From Mycobacterium branderi (GTDB taxonomy: Bacteria > Actinomycetota > Actinomycetes > Mycobacteriales > Mycobacteriaceae), in NCBI RefSeq assembly GCF_010728725.1, contig NZ_AP022606.1, positions 3,410,001 to 3,474,000 of the forward strand: 64,000 nucleotides of DNA, in the 5' to 3' direction. The position numbers and the translations under genes are program-made. The notes beneath the pieces were generated by a model. That model ran no database searches and was not told the DNA's origin. It saw only the letters and a list, made by a program, of their open reading frames with translations. Below, piece after piece: positions 19,498 through 28,351 of this stretch (the first letter of the stretch is position 1; the number at the start of each line of letters is the position of its first letter).

Positions 19498-21486
19498 ATG
19501 AGCGCAACGCCATTCGACGACCTCGACGACTACCTCGCCCTGCCGCGGGTTTCCGGCTTGGCCGTGTCGGTCGACGGGTCGCGACTGGTGACCACGGTCA
19601 CCGAGCTCGACGACAAACGCGCCGAGTACGTGAGCGCGATCTGGGAAGTCGACCCGGCGGGCCGCGCGCCCGCGCGCCGGCTGACCCGCGGTGCGCGCGG
19701 TGAGTCGTCGCCGGCCTTCACCGTCGACGGCGACTTGCTGTTCGTGTCGTCGCGCCCGACATCCGATGACGACAAACCGCCGGCCTCGCTGTGGCGGTTG
19801 CCTGCCGCCGGCGGGGAAGCGGTCGAAGTGCTCGGCATGCCCGGTGGAGTCACCGCGGTACGCGCCGCGAGCGGCGCCGACAACACCGTGATCGCCGCGC
19901 CGCTGCTGCCCTCGGCCGACGGCGTCGACGGCGATCGGCGGCTGCGGGATCTGCGCAAGGAATCGAAGGTGACCGCGATCCTGCACGACGGGTTTCCGGT
20001 TCGGTTCTGGGACAAGGATCTTGGCCCCGACCAACCGCACTTCTTCGACGCGTCCGGCCCGCGTGACCTGACCCCGAATCCGGGCGGCGCGTTGCGCGAG
20101 GCCGGCTACGACATCAGCGCCGACGGCCGGTTCCTGGTGACGACATGGCGGGTGGCCGGGCCGGGGCCAGCGCAACGGTCCGTGCTGGTGCAGGTCGACC
20201 TGGCGTCGGGCGAACGCAGCGTGATCGCCGACGATCCGGATGCGGACCTGGAACATCCCGCGATCTCACCGGACGGGTCGGCCGTGGCGTTCACCCGCGA
20301 AACGATCTCCACGCCCGAACAGGCGCCTCGAACGACGTTGCAATGCTTGCGATTCGGCGAGAAGCCCGTGACGCTGGCGGAGGACTGGGACCGCTGGCCG
20401 TCCTCGGTGACGTGGTCGAGCGACGGCACCGCGCTGATCGTGACGGCCGACCAGGCCGGGCGCATCCCGGTGTTCGCCGTCGACGTCGCCACCTCGGCGG
20501 TCACCCAACTCACCGACGACGATTTCGGCTACACCGACGTCGTCGCCGCGCCCGGCGGGGTGCTGTACGCACTGCGCAGCTCCTATGCGATGCCGCCGCA
20601 CCCGGTGCGAATCGCTCCGGGCGGCGCCGTCACCGTGCTGCCCTGCACCGAATTGCCCACTCTGCCAGGGACATTGACCGAGATCAGCGCGAAGGCCCAA
20701 GACGGGACGAAGGTGCGGTCGTGGTTGGTGCTGCCCGAGGACACCGCGCCCGCGCCGCTGTTGCTGTGGATTCACGGCGGGCCGCTGGGCAGCTGGAACG
20801 GCTGGTCGTGGCGCTGGAACCCGTGGCTGATGGCCGCGAAGGGCTACGCGGTGCTGTTGCCCGACCCGGCACTGTCCACCGGCTACGGACAGGCGTTCAT
20901 TCAGCGTGGCTGGGGCGCGTGGGGCGGGTCGCCGTTCGAGGATCTGATGGCCGCCACCGACGCCGCGTGCCGGCATCCGCGCGTCGACGCCGCCCGCACG
21001 GCCGCGATGGGCGGGTCGTTCGGCGGCTACATGGCCAATTGGGTGGCCGGCCACACCGACCGGTTCGCCGCGATCGTCAGCCACGCCAGCCTGTGGGCAC
21101 TGGACCAATTCGGCCCGACTACCGACGTGGCCTACTACTGGCGTCGCGAGATGACCCCGCAGATGACCGCCGCGCATTCACCGCACCGATTCGTCGAGGC
21201 GATCACCACGCCGATGCTGATCATCCACGGCGACAAGGACTATCGGGTACCGATCGGCGAAGCGTTGCGGCTGTGGTACGAGTTGCTCGCGCAATCCGGG
21301 CTGCCTGCCGCCGACGATGGCACTAGCCCGCATCGGTTCTTGTATTTTCCGTCAGAGCACCACTGGGTGCTGGCACCGCAGCACACCAAGGTCTGGTATC
21401 AGGTGGTGCTGGCGTTCCTGGCCGAACATGTGCTCGGGGAGACCGGCGAGTGGCCCGAAATCCTGGGAGTAGCGTCGCCCTCGTGA
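19498..21486 (+). CDS. S9 family prolyl oligopeptidase/acylaminoacyl peptidase
   Basis: 662 aa. The N-terminal 400 residues form a WD/beta-propeller-like domain (segments such as SADGRFL, SPDGSAVAF, SSDGTALIV). The C-terminal alpha/beta hydrolase domain has nucleophile motif GGSFGGY, Asp in HGDKDYRVP and His in EHHWV. No signal peptide, so cytosolic. ATG at 19498 gives the N terminus MSATPFDDLDDYL; the frame is open upstream but overlaps the divergent gene. Its TGA overlaps the GTG of the next gene. Confidence 0.9.
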   Translation: MSATPFDDLDDYLALPRVSGLAVSVDGSRLVTTVTELDDKRAEYVSAIWEVDPAGRAPARRLTRGARGESSPAFTVDGDLLFVSSRPTSDDDKPPASLWRLPAAGGEAVEVLGMPGGVTAVRAASGADNTVIAAPLLPSADGVDGDRRLRDLRKESKVTAILHDGFPVRFWDKDLGPDQPHFFDASGPRDLTPNPGGALREAGYDISADGRFLVTTWRVAGPGPAQRSVLVQVDLASGERSVIADDPDADLEHPAISPDGSAVAFTRETISTPEQAPRTTLQCLRFGEKPVTLAEDWDRWPSSVTWSSDGTALIVTADQAGRIPVFAVDVATSAVTQLTDDDFGYTDVVAAPGGVLYALRSSYAMPPHPVRIAPGGAVTVLPCTELPTLPGTLTEISAKAQDGTKVRSWLVLPEDTAPAPLLLWIHGGPLGSWNGWSWRWNPWLMAAKGYAVLLPDPALSTGYGQAFIQRGWGAWGGSPFEDLMAATDAACRHPRVDAARTAAMGGSFGGYMANWVAGHTDRFAAIVSHASLWALDQFGPTTDVAYYWRREMTPQMTAAHSPHRFVEAITTPMLIIHGDKDYRVPIGEALRLWYELLAQSGLPAADDGTSPHRFLYFPSEHHWVLAPQHTKVWYQVVLAFLAEHVLGETGEWPEILGVASPS

Positions 21487-22736
21487 GCCAAACGCGTGAG
21501 TTCGACATCGTCGTGTACGGGGCGACCGGCTTCGTGGGCAAGCTGACCGCCGAATACCTCGCCAAGGCAGGCGGCGACGCGCGCATTGCACTGGCCGGCC
21601 GCTCTACCGAAAGACTGGCCAAGGTGCGCGAAACCCTGGGCGCTGCCGCACAATCCTGGCCGTTGCTGGAGGCCGACGCGTCCAAGCCGTCCACGCTGGA
21701 TGCGATGGCGGCGCGGACGCAGGTGGTCATCACCACGGTCGGGCCGTATACCCGCTACGGGCTGCCGCTGGTCGGTGCCTGCGCCGCCGCGGGCACCGAC
21801 TACGCCGATTTGACCGGCGAGGCGATGTTCGTGCGCAACAGCATCGACCTGTACCACAAGCAGGCCGCCGACACCGGCGCCCGGATCGTGCATGCGTGCG
21901 GATTCGATTCCATCCCTTCGGATTTGACCGTGTATGCGCTCTACCGAGCGGCCGGCGACGACGGCACCGGCGAGCTCGTCGACACCGACTTCGTGTTGCT
22001 TCGCTTCTCCGGTGGCCTTTCCGGCGGCACCATCGCGTCGGGGATGGAGATGATGCAGATGGCCTCCAGCGACCCCGACGCGCGACGGCAGGTCGCCGAC
22101 CCCTACACACTGAGCCCCGACCGCGGTGCCGAACCCGACCTCGGGCCGCAGCCCGATCTGCCGTGGCGCCGAGGACGCGACATCGCGCCGGAGCTGGCCG
22201 GCAGCTGGACTGCGGGTTTTCTGATGGCCCCGTACAACACCCGAATTGTGCGGCGCAGCAACGCATTACTCGACTGGGCCTACGGCAGAAAATTCCGCTA
22301 CAGCGAGCATATGAGCGTGGGAACCTCGTTCGTCGCGCCGGCGGTGTCGGCCATCGTCACCGGCATGACGAACACGACGCTCGGCTTGGGCAACCGCTAT
22401 TTCCGGCTGCTGCCTCGCCGGCTGGTGGAGCGTCTGGCGCCAAAACCGGGCACTGGTCCCAGCGCCGCCGCCCGCGAGCGCGGCTACTACCGTGTCGAGA
22501 CCTACACGACCACGACCACAGGCGCCCGCTATGTGGCGAAGATGGCCCAGCAGGGCGACCCTGGCTACAAGGCGACGTCGGTGCTGCTCGGCGAGAGTGG
22601 CCTCGCGCTGGCCTTGGACCGCGACAAGCTGTCCGACCTGCGTGGGGTGCTCACACCTGCGGCCGCGATGGGTGACGCGCTGATGGCACGCCTCCCGGCG
22701 GCGGGGGTGTCGCTGAGCACCGCGCGGTTGAATTGA
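21483..22736 (+). CDS. Saccharopine dehydrogenase-like reductase (trans-acting enoyl reductase family)
   Basis: 417 aa orthologue of Rv2449c. N-terminal NAD(P) Rossmann motif YGATGFVGK within the first 20 residues, followed by the saccharopine-dehydrogenase-like domain. Relatives include Rv2953, which reduces enoyl intermediates in trans during phthiocerol dimycocerosate synthesis (known). Its own substrate is not established. GTG at 21483 overlaps the upstream stop (GTGA), so it is translationally coupled to the peptidase gene. Confidence 0.85.
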   Translation: MSQTREFDIVVYGATGFVGKLTAEYLAKAGGDARIALAGRSTERLAKVRETLGAAAQSWPLLEADASKPSTLDAMAARTQVVITTVGPYTRYGLPLVGACAAAGTDYADLTGEAMFVRNSIDLYHKQAADTGARIVHACGFDSIPSDLTVYALYRAAGDDGTGELVDTDFVLLRFSGGLSGGTIASGMEMMQMASSDPDARRQVADPYTLSPDRGAEPDLGPQPDLPWRRGRDIAPELAGSWTAGFLMAPYNTRIVRRSNALLDWAYGRKFRYSEHMSVGTSFVAPAVSAIVTGMTNTTLGLGNRYFRLLPRRLVERLAPKPGTGPSAAARERGYYRVETYTTTTTGARYVAKMAQQGDPGYKATSVLLGESGLALALDRDKLSDLRGVLTPAAAMGDALMARLPAAGVSLSTARLN

Positions 22737-22827
22737 GCGGCGCTGAACCGCTGTCCGACAAGATCAACTGGACTACTGTCATCACCGAATGACGACAACA
22801 ACCCAGCGACGTTAGGTGGACGGGTCC

Positions 22828-23403
22828 ATGGCCGGCCTTGATGATCTCTTCGCCCAAATTCCCACAAGTGACATTGCAGGCAAGCTCGGCGTCGACGAAT
22901 CCGAAGTGAACAGCGCGGTTCAGCTGCTGGTGCCGGTGCTGGTCGGCGGTGTGCACCAGAGCGCGCAGGATCCCGACAACGCCTCGGCGATCGAGTCGGA
23001 GGCCAGCAGTCACGCCGCGCGAGGCTTACTGGACACCGGCGTCAACCACGTCGACGAGAACCAGGGTCAGCAGGCGATCGCGAGAATATTCGGCGGCAAC
23101 GACACCAGCCAGGTCGCCGCGGCGCTATCGGGTTCCGGAGCCGGCAATGCCGACTTGATCCAGAAGCTGTTGCCGATCCTGGCCCCGATCGTGCTGGCCT
23201 ACATCGGCAAGCAAATGACGCAGCAGAAGGGCGGGCCGGCCCCGGCGGAGGAGAAAGCGTCCGGCGGCGCGCTCAACGACGTTCTGGGCAGCATCCTCAG
23301 TGGCATGTCCGGCAGCCGCAACAAGTCGCTGGGCGGCGTGTTGGGCGACGTGCTCGGCAGCAAAGCGGGCGATATCCTCGGCGGACTTTTCGGCAAGAAG
23401 TAA
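22828..23403 (+). CDS. DUF937 family protein
   Basis: 191 aa. Ala/Gly-rich helical protein with LVPVLVGG and LLPILAPIVLAYIGKQM hydrophobic stretches and the terminal motif DILGGLFGKK typical of DUF937/YidB-like proteins. ATG at 22828 is preferred over GTG 22816 because AGGTGG at 22814-22819 then serves as ribosome site. No function known. Confidence 0.8.
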   Translation: MAGLDDLFAQIPTSDIAGKLGVDESEVNSAVQLLVPVLVGGVHQSAQDPDNASAIESEASSHAARGLLDTGVNHVDENQGQQAIARIFGGNDTSQVAAALSGSGAGNADLIQKLLPILAPIVLAYIGKQMTQQKGGPAPAEEKASGGALNDVLGSILSGMSGSRNKSLGGVLGDVLGSKAGDILGGLFGKK

Positions 23404-23459
23404 CGCGGCCCACAAGGGCGGAGGTCGAGGCGGCCGTTCGCCCTCCATAGAATTGACCG

Positions 23460-26093
23460 GTGACCAGCCCGAGCCGCGCCGCCGATGCCCTGCCCAAGTC
23501 GTGGGATCCGGGCGCGGTCGAGAGCACCATCTACCAGCGGTGGGTGGACGCCGGCTACTTCACGGCGGATCCGACCAGCACCAAGCCCGGATATTCGATC
23601 GTGCTGCCGCCGCCGAACGTGACCGGTGAGCTGCACATGGGCCACGCGCTGGACCACACGCTGATGGACGTGTTGACCCGCCGCAAGCGGATGCAGGGCT
23701 ACGAGGTGCTGTGGCTGCCGGGCATGGACCACGCCGGCATCGCCACCCAGATCGTGGTGGAAAAGCAACTCGCCGTCGACGGCAAGACCAAAGAGGACTT
23801 CGGCCGCGAGCTGTTCGTCGACAAGGTCTGGGACTGGAAGCGCGACTCCGGCGGCACGATCGGCGCCCAGATGCGCCGGCTCGGCGACGGCGTCGACTGG
23901 AGCCGCGACCGGTTCACCATGGACGAGGGCCTGTCCCGCGCGGTGCGCACGATCTTCAAGCGGCTCTACGACGCCGGCCTGATCTACCAGGCTGAGCGGC
24001 TGGTCAACTGGTCTCCCGAGCTGCAGACCGCGATCTCCGATCTCGAAGTCCGTTACGAGGACGTCGAGGGTGAGCTGGTGTCGTTCCGTTACGGCTCGCC
24101 CGACGGGCCCAGCATCGTGGTCGCCACCACGCGGGTCGAGACGATGCTGGGCGACACCGCGATCGCGGTGCATCCCGACGACGAGCGGTACCGCGATCTC
24201 GTCGGGCTCAGCCTGCCGCACCCGTTCGTCGACCGCCAGCTCGTCATCGTCGCCGACGAGCACGTCGACCCCGAATTCGGCACCGGCGCAGTCAAAGTCA
24301 CACCTGCGCACGATCCGAACGACTTCGAGATCGGCCTGCGCCACGAGCTGCCGATGCCCACCATCATGGACAGCAAGGGCCGGATCGCCGGTACCGGAAC
24401 CCAATTCGACGGCATGGACCGCTTCGAGGCCCGGGTCGCGGTACGCGAGGCGCTCGCGGAGCAAGGCCGCATTGTGGCCGAGAAGCGGCCGTATTTGCAC
24501 AGCGTCGGTCACTCGGAGCGCACCGGCGAGCCGATCGAGCCGCGGCTGTCGCTGCAGTGGTGGGTGCGGGTGGAGTCGCTGGCCAAGGCCGCCGGCGACG
24601 CAGTACGCAACGGCGACACCGTGATTCACCCGGCCAGCTTGGAGCCGCGGTTTTTCGGCTGGGTCGACGACATGCACGACTGGTGCATCTCCCGGCAGCT
24701 GTGGTGGGGGCACCGCATCCCGATCTGGCACGGCCCCAACGGCGAGCAGGTGTGCGTCGGCCCCGACGAAACCCCGCCCGAAGGCTGGGAGCAGGATCAC
24801 GACGTCCTGGACACCTGGTTTTCGTCTGCGCTGTGGCCGTTCTCCACGATGGGCTGGCCCGAACGCACCCCTGAGCTGGAAAAGTTCTATCCGACAAGCG
24901 TTTTGGTCACCGGCTACGACATCCTGTTCTTCTGGGTAGCCCGGATGATGATGTTCGGCACCTTCGTCGGCGACGACGACGTCATCACCCTGGACGGGCG
25001 GCGCGGCCCGCAGGTGCCGTTCACCGACGTGTTCCTGCACGGGCTCATCCGCGACGAGTTCGGCCGCAAGATGAGCAAGTCGAAGGGCAACGGCGTCGAC
25101 CCGCTGGACTGGGTGGAGCAGTTCGGCGCCGACGCGCTGCGCTTCACCCTGGCCCGCGGCGCTAGCCCGGGCGGCGACCTGTCCATCGGCGAGGACCATG
25201 TCCGGGCGTCGCGCAACTTCGGCACCAAGCTGTTCAACGCCACCCGGTTCGCATTGATGAACGGTGCGGCGCTGGCGCCACTACCCGAGGAGCTGACCGA
25301 CGCCGATCGCTGGATTCTGGGCCGACTGGAAGAGGTTCGCGCCGAAGTGGATTCGGCGTTCGACCGCTACGAATTCAGCCGGGCGTGCGAGGCGCTCTAC
25401 CACTTCACCTGGGACGAATTCTGCGACTGGTATGTGGAGCTGGCCAAGACGCAACTGGCCGAAGGCCTCAGCCACACCAACGCCGTGCTGGCCGCGGTGC
25501 TGGACACCCTGCTGCGGCTACTGCACCCGGTGATCCCTTTCATCACCGAGGCGTTGTGGCAAGCGCTCACCGGTCAGGAGTCGCTGGTGATCGCCGACTG
25601 GCCGCGAGCATCCGGCATCGACTTGGATCCTGTTGCGGCACAACGCATCACCGATATGCAGAAGCTGGTGACCGAAATCCGGCGATTCCGCAGCGATCAA
25701 GGCCTGGCCGACCGGCAGAAGGTGCCGGCCCGGCTCTCGGGGATCGACGACGCCGACCTGGGTGGCCAGGTGGGCGCCGTGACGTCACTGGCCTGGCTGA
25801 CCGCGCCGGACGCGCAGTTCAGCCCGTCGGCGTCCCTGGAGATTCGCCTCGGCGGCGGGACCGTCGTCGTCGAGCTCGACACCTCGGGCACCATCGACGT
25901 CGAGGCCGAGCGCCGCCGCCTGGAAAAGGATTTGGCAGCCGCGCAAAAGGAATTGGCCGGCACCAGCGCCAAACTCGACAACAGTGCCTTCTTGGCCAAG
26001 GCGCCCGCGGCCGTCGTCGACAAGATCCGCGACCGCCAGCGGGTGGCCCAAGAAGAAGTCGACCGGATCACCAGCCGCCTGGCCGGAATGTGA
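23460..26093 (+). CDS. valS: Valyl-tRNA synthetase
   Basis: 877 aa class Ia synthetase. The HIGH signature appears as HMGHALDHT near residue 60 and KMSKSKGNG near residue 536. The CP1 editing domain lies between ([12 protein letters not shown]), and a C-terminal coiled-coil arm ends the protein ([18 protein letters not shown]). GTG start at 23460. The stop overlaps the folC GTG start. Confidence 0.97.
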   Translation: MTSPSRAADALPKSWDPGAVESTIYQRWVDAGYFTADPTSTKPGYSIVLPPPNVTGELHMGHALDHTLMDVLTRRKRMQGYEVLWLPGMDHAGIATQIVVEKQLAVDGKTKEDFGRELFVDKVWDWKRDSGGTIGAQMRRLGDGVDWSRDRFTMDEGLSRAVRTIFKRLYDAGLIYQAERLVNWSPELQTAISDLEVRYEDVEGELVSFRYGSPDGPSIVVATTRVETMLGDTAIAVHPDDERYRDLVGLSLPHPFVDRQLVIVADEHVDPEFGTGAVKVTPAHDPNDFEIGLRHELPMPTIMDSKGRIAGTGTQFDGMDRFEARVAVREALAEQGRIVAEKRPYLHSVGHSERTGEPIEPRLSLQWWVRVESLAKAAGDAVRNGDTVIHPASLEPRFFGWVDDMHDWCISRQLWWGHRIPIWHGPNGEQVCVGPDETPPEGWEQDHDVLDTWFSSALWPFSTMGWPERTPELEKFYPTSVLVTGYDILFFWVARMMMFGTFVGDDDVITLDGRRGPQVPFTDVFLHGLIRDEFGRKMSKSKGNGVDPLDWVEQFGADALRFTLARGASPGGDLSIGEDHVRASRNFGTKLFNATRFALMNGAALAPLPEELTDADRWILGRLEEVRAEVDSAFDRYEFSRACEALYHFTWDEFCDWYVELAKTQLAEGLSHTNAVLAAVLDTLLRLLHPVIPFITEALWQALTGQESLVIADWPRASGIDLDPVAAQRITDMQKLVTEIRRFRSDQGLADRQKVPARLSGIDDADLGGQVGAVTSLAWLTAPDAQFSPSASLEIRLGGGTVVVELDTSGTIDVEAERRRLEKDLAAAQKELAGTSAKLDNSAFLAKAPAAVVDKIRDRQRVAQEEVDRITSRLAGM

Positions 26094-27472
26094 ACGCTCC
26101 GACCCCGGACGAAATCGCGTCGCTGCTGCAGGTCGAGCACCTGCTCGATCAGCGTTGGCCGGAAACCAAGATCGAGCCGAGCCTGACTCGCATCAGCGCG
26201 CTGATGGACCTGCTCGGCTCGCCGCAGCGCAGCTATCCGTGCATTCACATCGCGGGCACCAACGGCAAAACCTCGGTGGCGCGGATGGTCGACGCGCTGC
26301 TGACCGCGCTGAACCGCCGGACCGGCCGCACCACCAGCCCGCATCTGCAGTCGGCGGTCGAGCGGATCGCGATCGACGGGCAGCCGATCAGCCCGGCCCG
26401 CTACGTCGAGACATACCGGGAGATCGAGCCGTTCGTGCAGATGATCGACCAGCAGTCGCAGGAGGCCGGCGGACCGGCGATGAGCAAGTTCGAGGTGCTC
26501 ACCGCGATGGCGTTCGCCGCGTTCGCCGATGCGCCGATCGACGTCGGGATCATCGAGGTCGGGCTGGGCGGGCGCTGGGATGCCACCAACGTGATCGATG
26601 CGCCGGTCGCGGTCATTACCCCGATCAGCGTCGACCACGTCGACTACCTGGGCGACGACATCGCCGGGATCGCGGGAGAGAAGGCGGGCATCATCACCGG
26701 GTCCGACACCGTGGCAGTGATCGGCCGACAGCGGCCAGAGGTGATGGAAGTGCTTCTGGCGCAATCGGTTCGGGCTGACGCCACAGTGGCCCGCGAGGAT
26801 TCGGAGTTTGCGGTGGCCGACCGCCAGATCGCCGTCGGCGGACAACTTTTGACGTTGCAGGGCCTTGGCGGGGTGTACTCCGACGTCCACCTGCCGCTGC
26901 ACGGTGAACACCAGGCCCACAACGCGGCGCTGGCGCTGGCGGCGGTCGAGGCGTTCTTCGGCGCCGGCAAGGACCGCCAGCTCGACGTCGACTCGGTTCG
27001 GGCCGGGTTCGCCGCTGTCATCAGTCCGGGCCGGCTGGAGCGGATGCGCAGCGCCCCGACGGTGTACATCGACGCCGCCCACAACCCGGCCGGGGCCGCG
27101 GCCTTGGCCCAAACCCTGACCGACGAGTTCGACTTCCGGTTCCTGGTCGGGGTCATCAGCGTGCTGGCCGACAAAGACGTCGACGGGATCCTGGCCGCGC
27201 TCGAGCCGGTGCTGGACCGAATCGTGGTCACCCACAACGGATCTCCGCGGGCCCTGGACGTCGAGTCGCTGGCGTTGACGGCCGAGCAGCGGTTCGGGCC
27301 GGACCGGGTGCTGAGCGCCGTCGACCTGCGCGACGCCATCGACACCGCCACCGCCCTGGTCGACGAGGCCGCCGCGGAAGGCGAAGAATTCTCCGGAACC
27401 GGCATCGTCATCACCGGCTCGGTGGTTACCGCCGGGGCGGCCCGCACGTTGTTCGGCAAGGACCCGGCATGA
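26090..27472 (+). CDS. folC: Bifunctional folylpolyglutamate/dihydrofolate synthase
   Basis: 460 aa Mur-ligase-family enzyme that makes dihydrofolate from dihydropteroate and adds glutamates to folates. The P-loop is GTNGKTS at about residue 54. Central domain motifs include [12 protein letters not shown] and [12 protein letters not shown], and the C-terminal domain has the AHNPAG segment. GTG at 26090 overlaps the valS TGA; the next gene starts in the folC stop (ATGA). Confidence 0.95.
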   Translation: MNAPTPDEIASLLQVEHLLDQRWPETKIEPSLTRISALMDLLGSPQRSYPCIHIAGTNGKTSVARMVDALLTALNRRTGRTTSPHLQSAVERIAIDGQPISPARYVETYREIEPFVQMIDQQSQEAGGPAMSKFEVLTAMAFAAFADAPIDVGIIEVGLGGRWDATNVIDAPVAVITPISVDHVDYLGDDIAGIAGEKAGIITGSDTVAVIGRQRPEVMEVLLAQSVRADATVAREDSEFAVADRQIAVGGQLLTLQGLGGVYSDVHLPLHGEHQAHNAALALAAVEAFFGAGKDRQLDVDSVRAGFAAVISPGRLERMRSAPTVYIDAAHNPAGAAALAQTLTDEFDFRFLVGVISVLADKDVDGILAALEPVLDRIVVTHNGSPRALDVESLALTAEQRFGPDRVLSAVDLRDAIDTATALVDEAAAEGEEFSGTGIVITGSVVTAGAARTLFGKDPA

Positions 27473-27846
27473 CGGCCCCGGACCCGTGGAAGAGCTTCCG
27501 CGGCGTGATGGCCGGAACGCTGATCCTCGAGGCGATCGTCGTGCTGCTGGCGTTGCCGGTAGTCGGCGCGGTCGGCGGCGGGCTGACTCCCGTCGCGCTG
27601 GGCTATCTGATCGGCCTGGCCGTGCTCCTTGTCATGCTCGCCGGGCTGCAGGGTCGGTCGTGGGCGATCTGGGCGAACCTCGCGGTGCAGGCGGTGCCGA
27701 TCGCCGGCTTTCTGGTGTATCCGGGGGTCGGGTTCATCGGGCTGCTCTTCGCCGGCGTGTGGGCGCTGATCGCCTACTTTCGCGCCGAGGTGCTGCGCCG
27801 GCAGCGGCGCGGCATGTTGCCAGGCCAGCAACAGCCGCCCGACTGA
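27469..27846 (+). CDS. DUF4233 membrane protein
   Basis: 125 aa with four predicted membrane helices (about residues 13-35, 42-60, 66-82, 87-105) and a basic C terminus. Orthologue of Rv2446c. Always found between folC and ndk in mycobacteria; function unknown. Start overlaps the folC stop. Confidence 0.88.
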   Translation: MTAPDPWKSFRGVMAGTLILEAIVVLLALPVVGAVGGGLTPVALGYLIGLAVLLVMLAGLQGRSWAIWANLAVQAVPIAGFLVYPGVGFIGLLFAGVWALIAYFRAEVLRRQRRGMLPGQQQPPD

Positions 27847-27855
27847 TCGGCCAGG

Positions 27856-27861
27856 TACGCT
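27856..27861 (+). promoter_or_regulatory. Possible leaderless -10 box for ndk
   Basis: TACGCT fits the mycobacterial TANNNT -10 element and ends 7 nt before a GTG at 27869 that is in frame with ndk. If used, the mRNA would begin at that GTG and Ndk would carry 16 extra residues ([15 protein letters not shown] after the initiator). No good -35 is seen. Confidence 0.3.
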
Positions 27862-27872
27862 GTCCGCCGTGC

Positions 27873-27917
27873 GCGCCGGCGACGATGCAGAGCGCAGGGA
27901 TGAAGAGGAGCGGCGCA
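27873..27917 (+). repeat. MIRU-like repeat, copy 1
   Basis: 45 bp containing GCCGGCGACGATGCAGAGCG and GAGGAGCGGCGCA, differing by two bases from 36393-36437. It matches the core of mycobacterial interspersed repetitive units as I recall them. It ends on the A of the ndk ATG. Confidence 0.7.
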
Positions 27918-28330
27918 TGGTGGACGAGCGGACTCTGCTGTTGATCAAGCCCGACGGCGTGGAGCGGCGCTTGGTGGGCGAGATCATCGCCCGCATCGAG
28001 CGCAAGGGCCTGACGTTCGCCGCCCTGGAATTGCGCAACGTCGCCGACGAGCTGGCTCGCAAGCACTACGCCGAGCACGAGGGCAAGCCGTTTTTCACGC
28101 CGCTGCTGGAATTCATCACGTCGGGGCCGGTGGTCGCGGCCATCGTCGAGGGGCCGCGAGCCGTCGCGGCGGTCCGCCAGCTCGCCGGCGCCACCGACCC
28201 GGTGGAGAAGGCCGCGCCGGGCACTATCCGCGGCGACTTCGGCCTCGAGACGCAGTTCAACCTGGTGCACGGCTCGGACTCGGCTGAGTCGGCCGCGCGT
28301 GAAATCGCACTCTGGTTCCCGGAGGTCTAA
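27917..28330 (+). CDS. ndk: Nucleoside diphosphate kinase
   Basis: 137 aa. Balances NTP pools by moving the gamma phosphate from ATP to NDPs. The N terminus [13 protein letters not shown], the ATP site residues and the active His in NLVHGSDS are present. ATG 27917 gives the family length; an in-frame GTG at 27869 within a MIRU-like repeat would add 16 residues. The last base of the stop codon TAA (28328-28330) is the first base of the inserted element; before insertion the stop would have been TAG. Confidence 0.95.
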   Translation: MVDERTLLLIKPDGVERRLVGEIIARIERKGLTFAALELRNVADELARKHYAEHEGKPFFTPLLEFITSGPVVAAIVEGPRAVAAVRQLAGATDPVEKAAPGTIRGDFGLETQFNLVHGSDSAESAAREIALWFPEV

Positions 28331-28345
28331 GAGTTGACCCGTTAT
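28330..28345 (+). repeat. Left terminal inverted repeat
   Basis: AGAGTTGACCCGTTAT. Its complement is repeated at 31132-31147 with one mismatch (fourth base). Preceded by the TA duplication. Confidence 0.88.
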
Positions 28346-28351
28346 GGGTCA
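28335..28351 (-). promoter_or_regulatory. Terminal hairpin over the tnpB stop codon
   Basis: On either strand TGACCC pairs with GGGTCA around a 5-nt loop. Read on the tnpB strand, the stem starts with the TGA stop codon (28351-28349) and uses the inverted repeat as its other half. No matching hairpin exists at the right end. Candidate 3' hairpin of an omega-like guide RNA. Confidence 0.5.
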
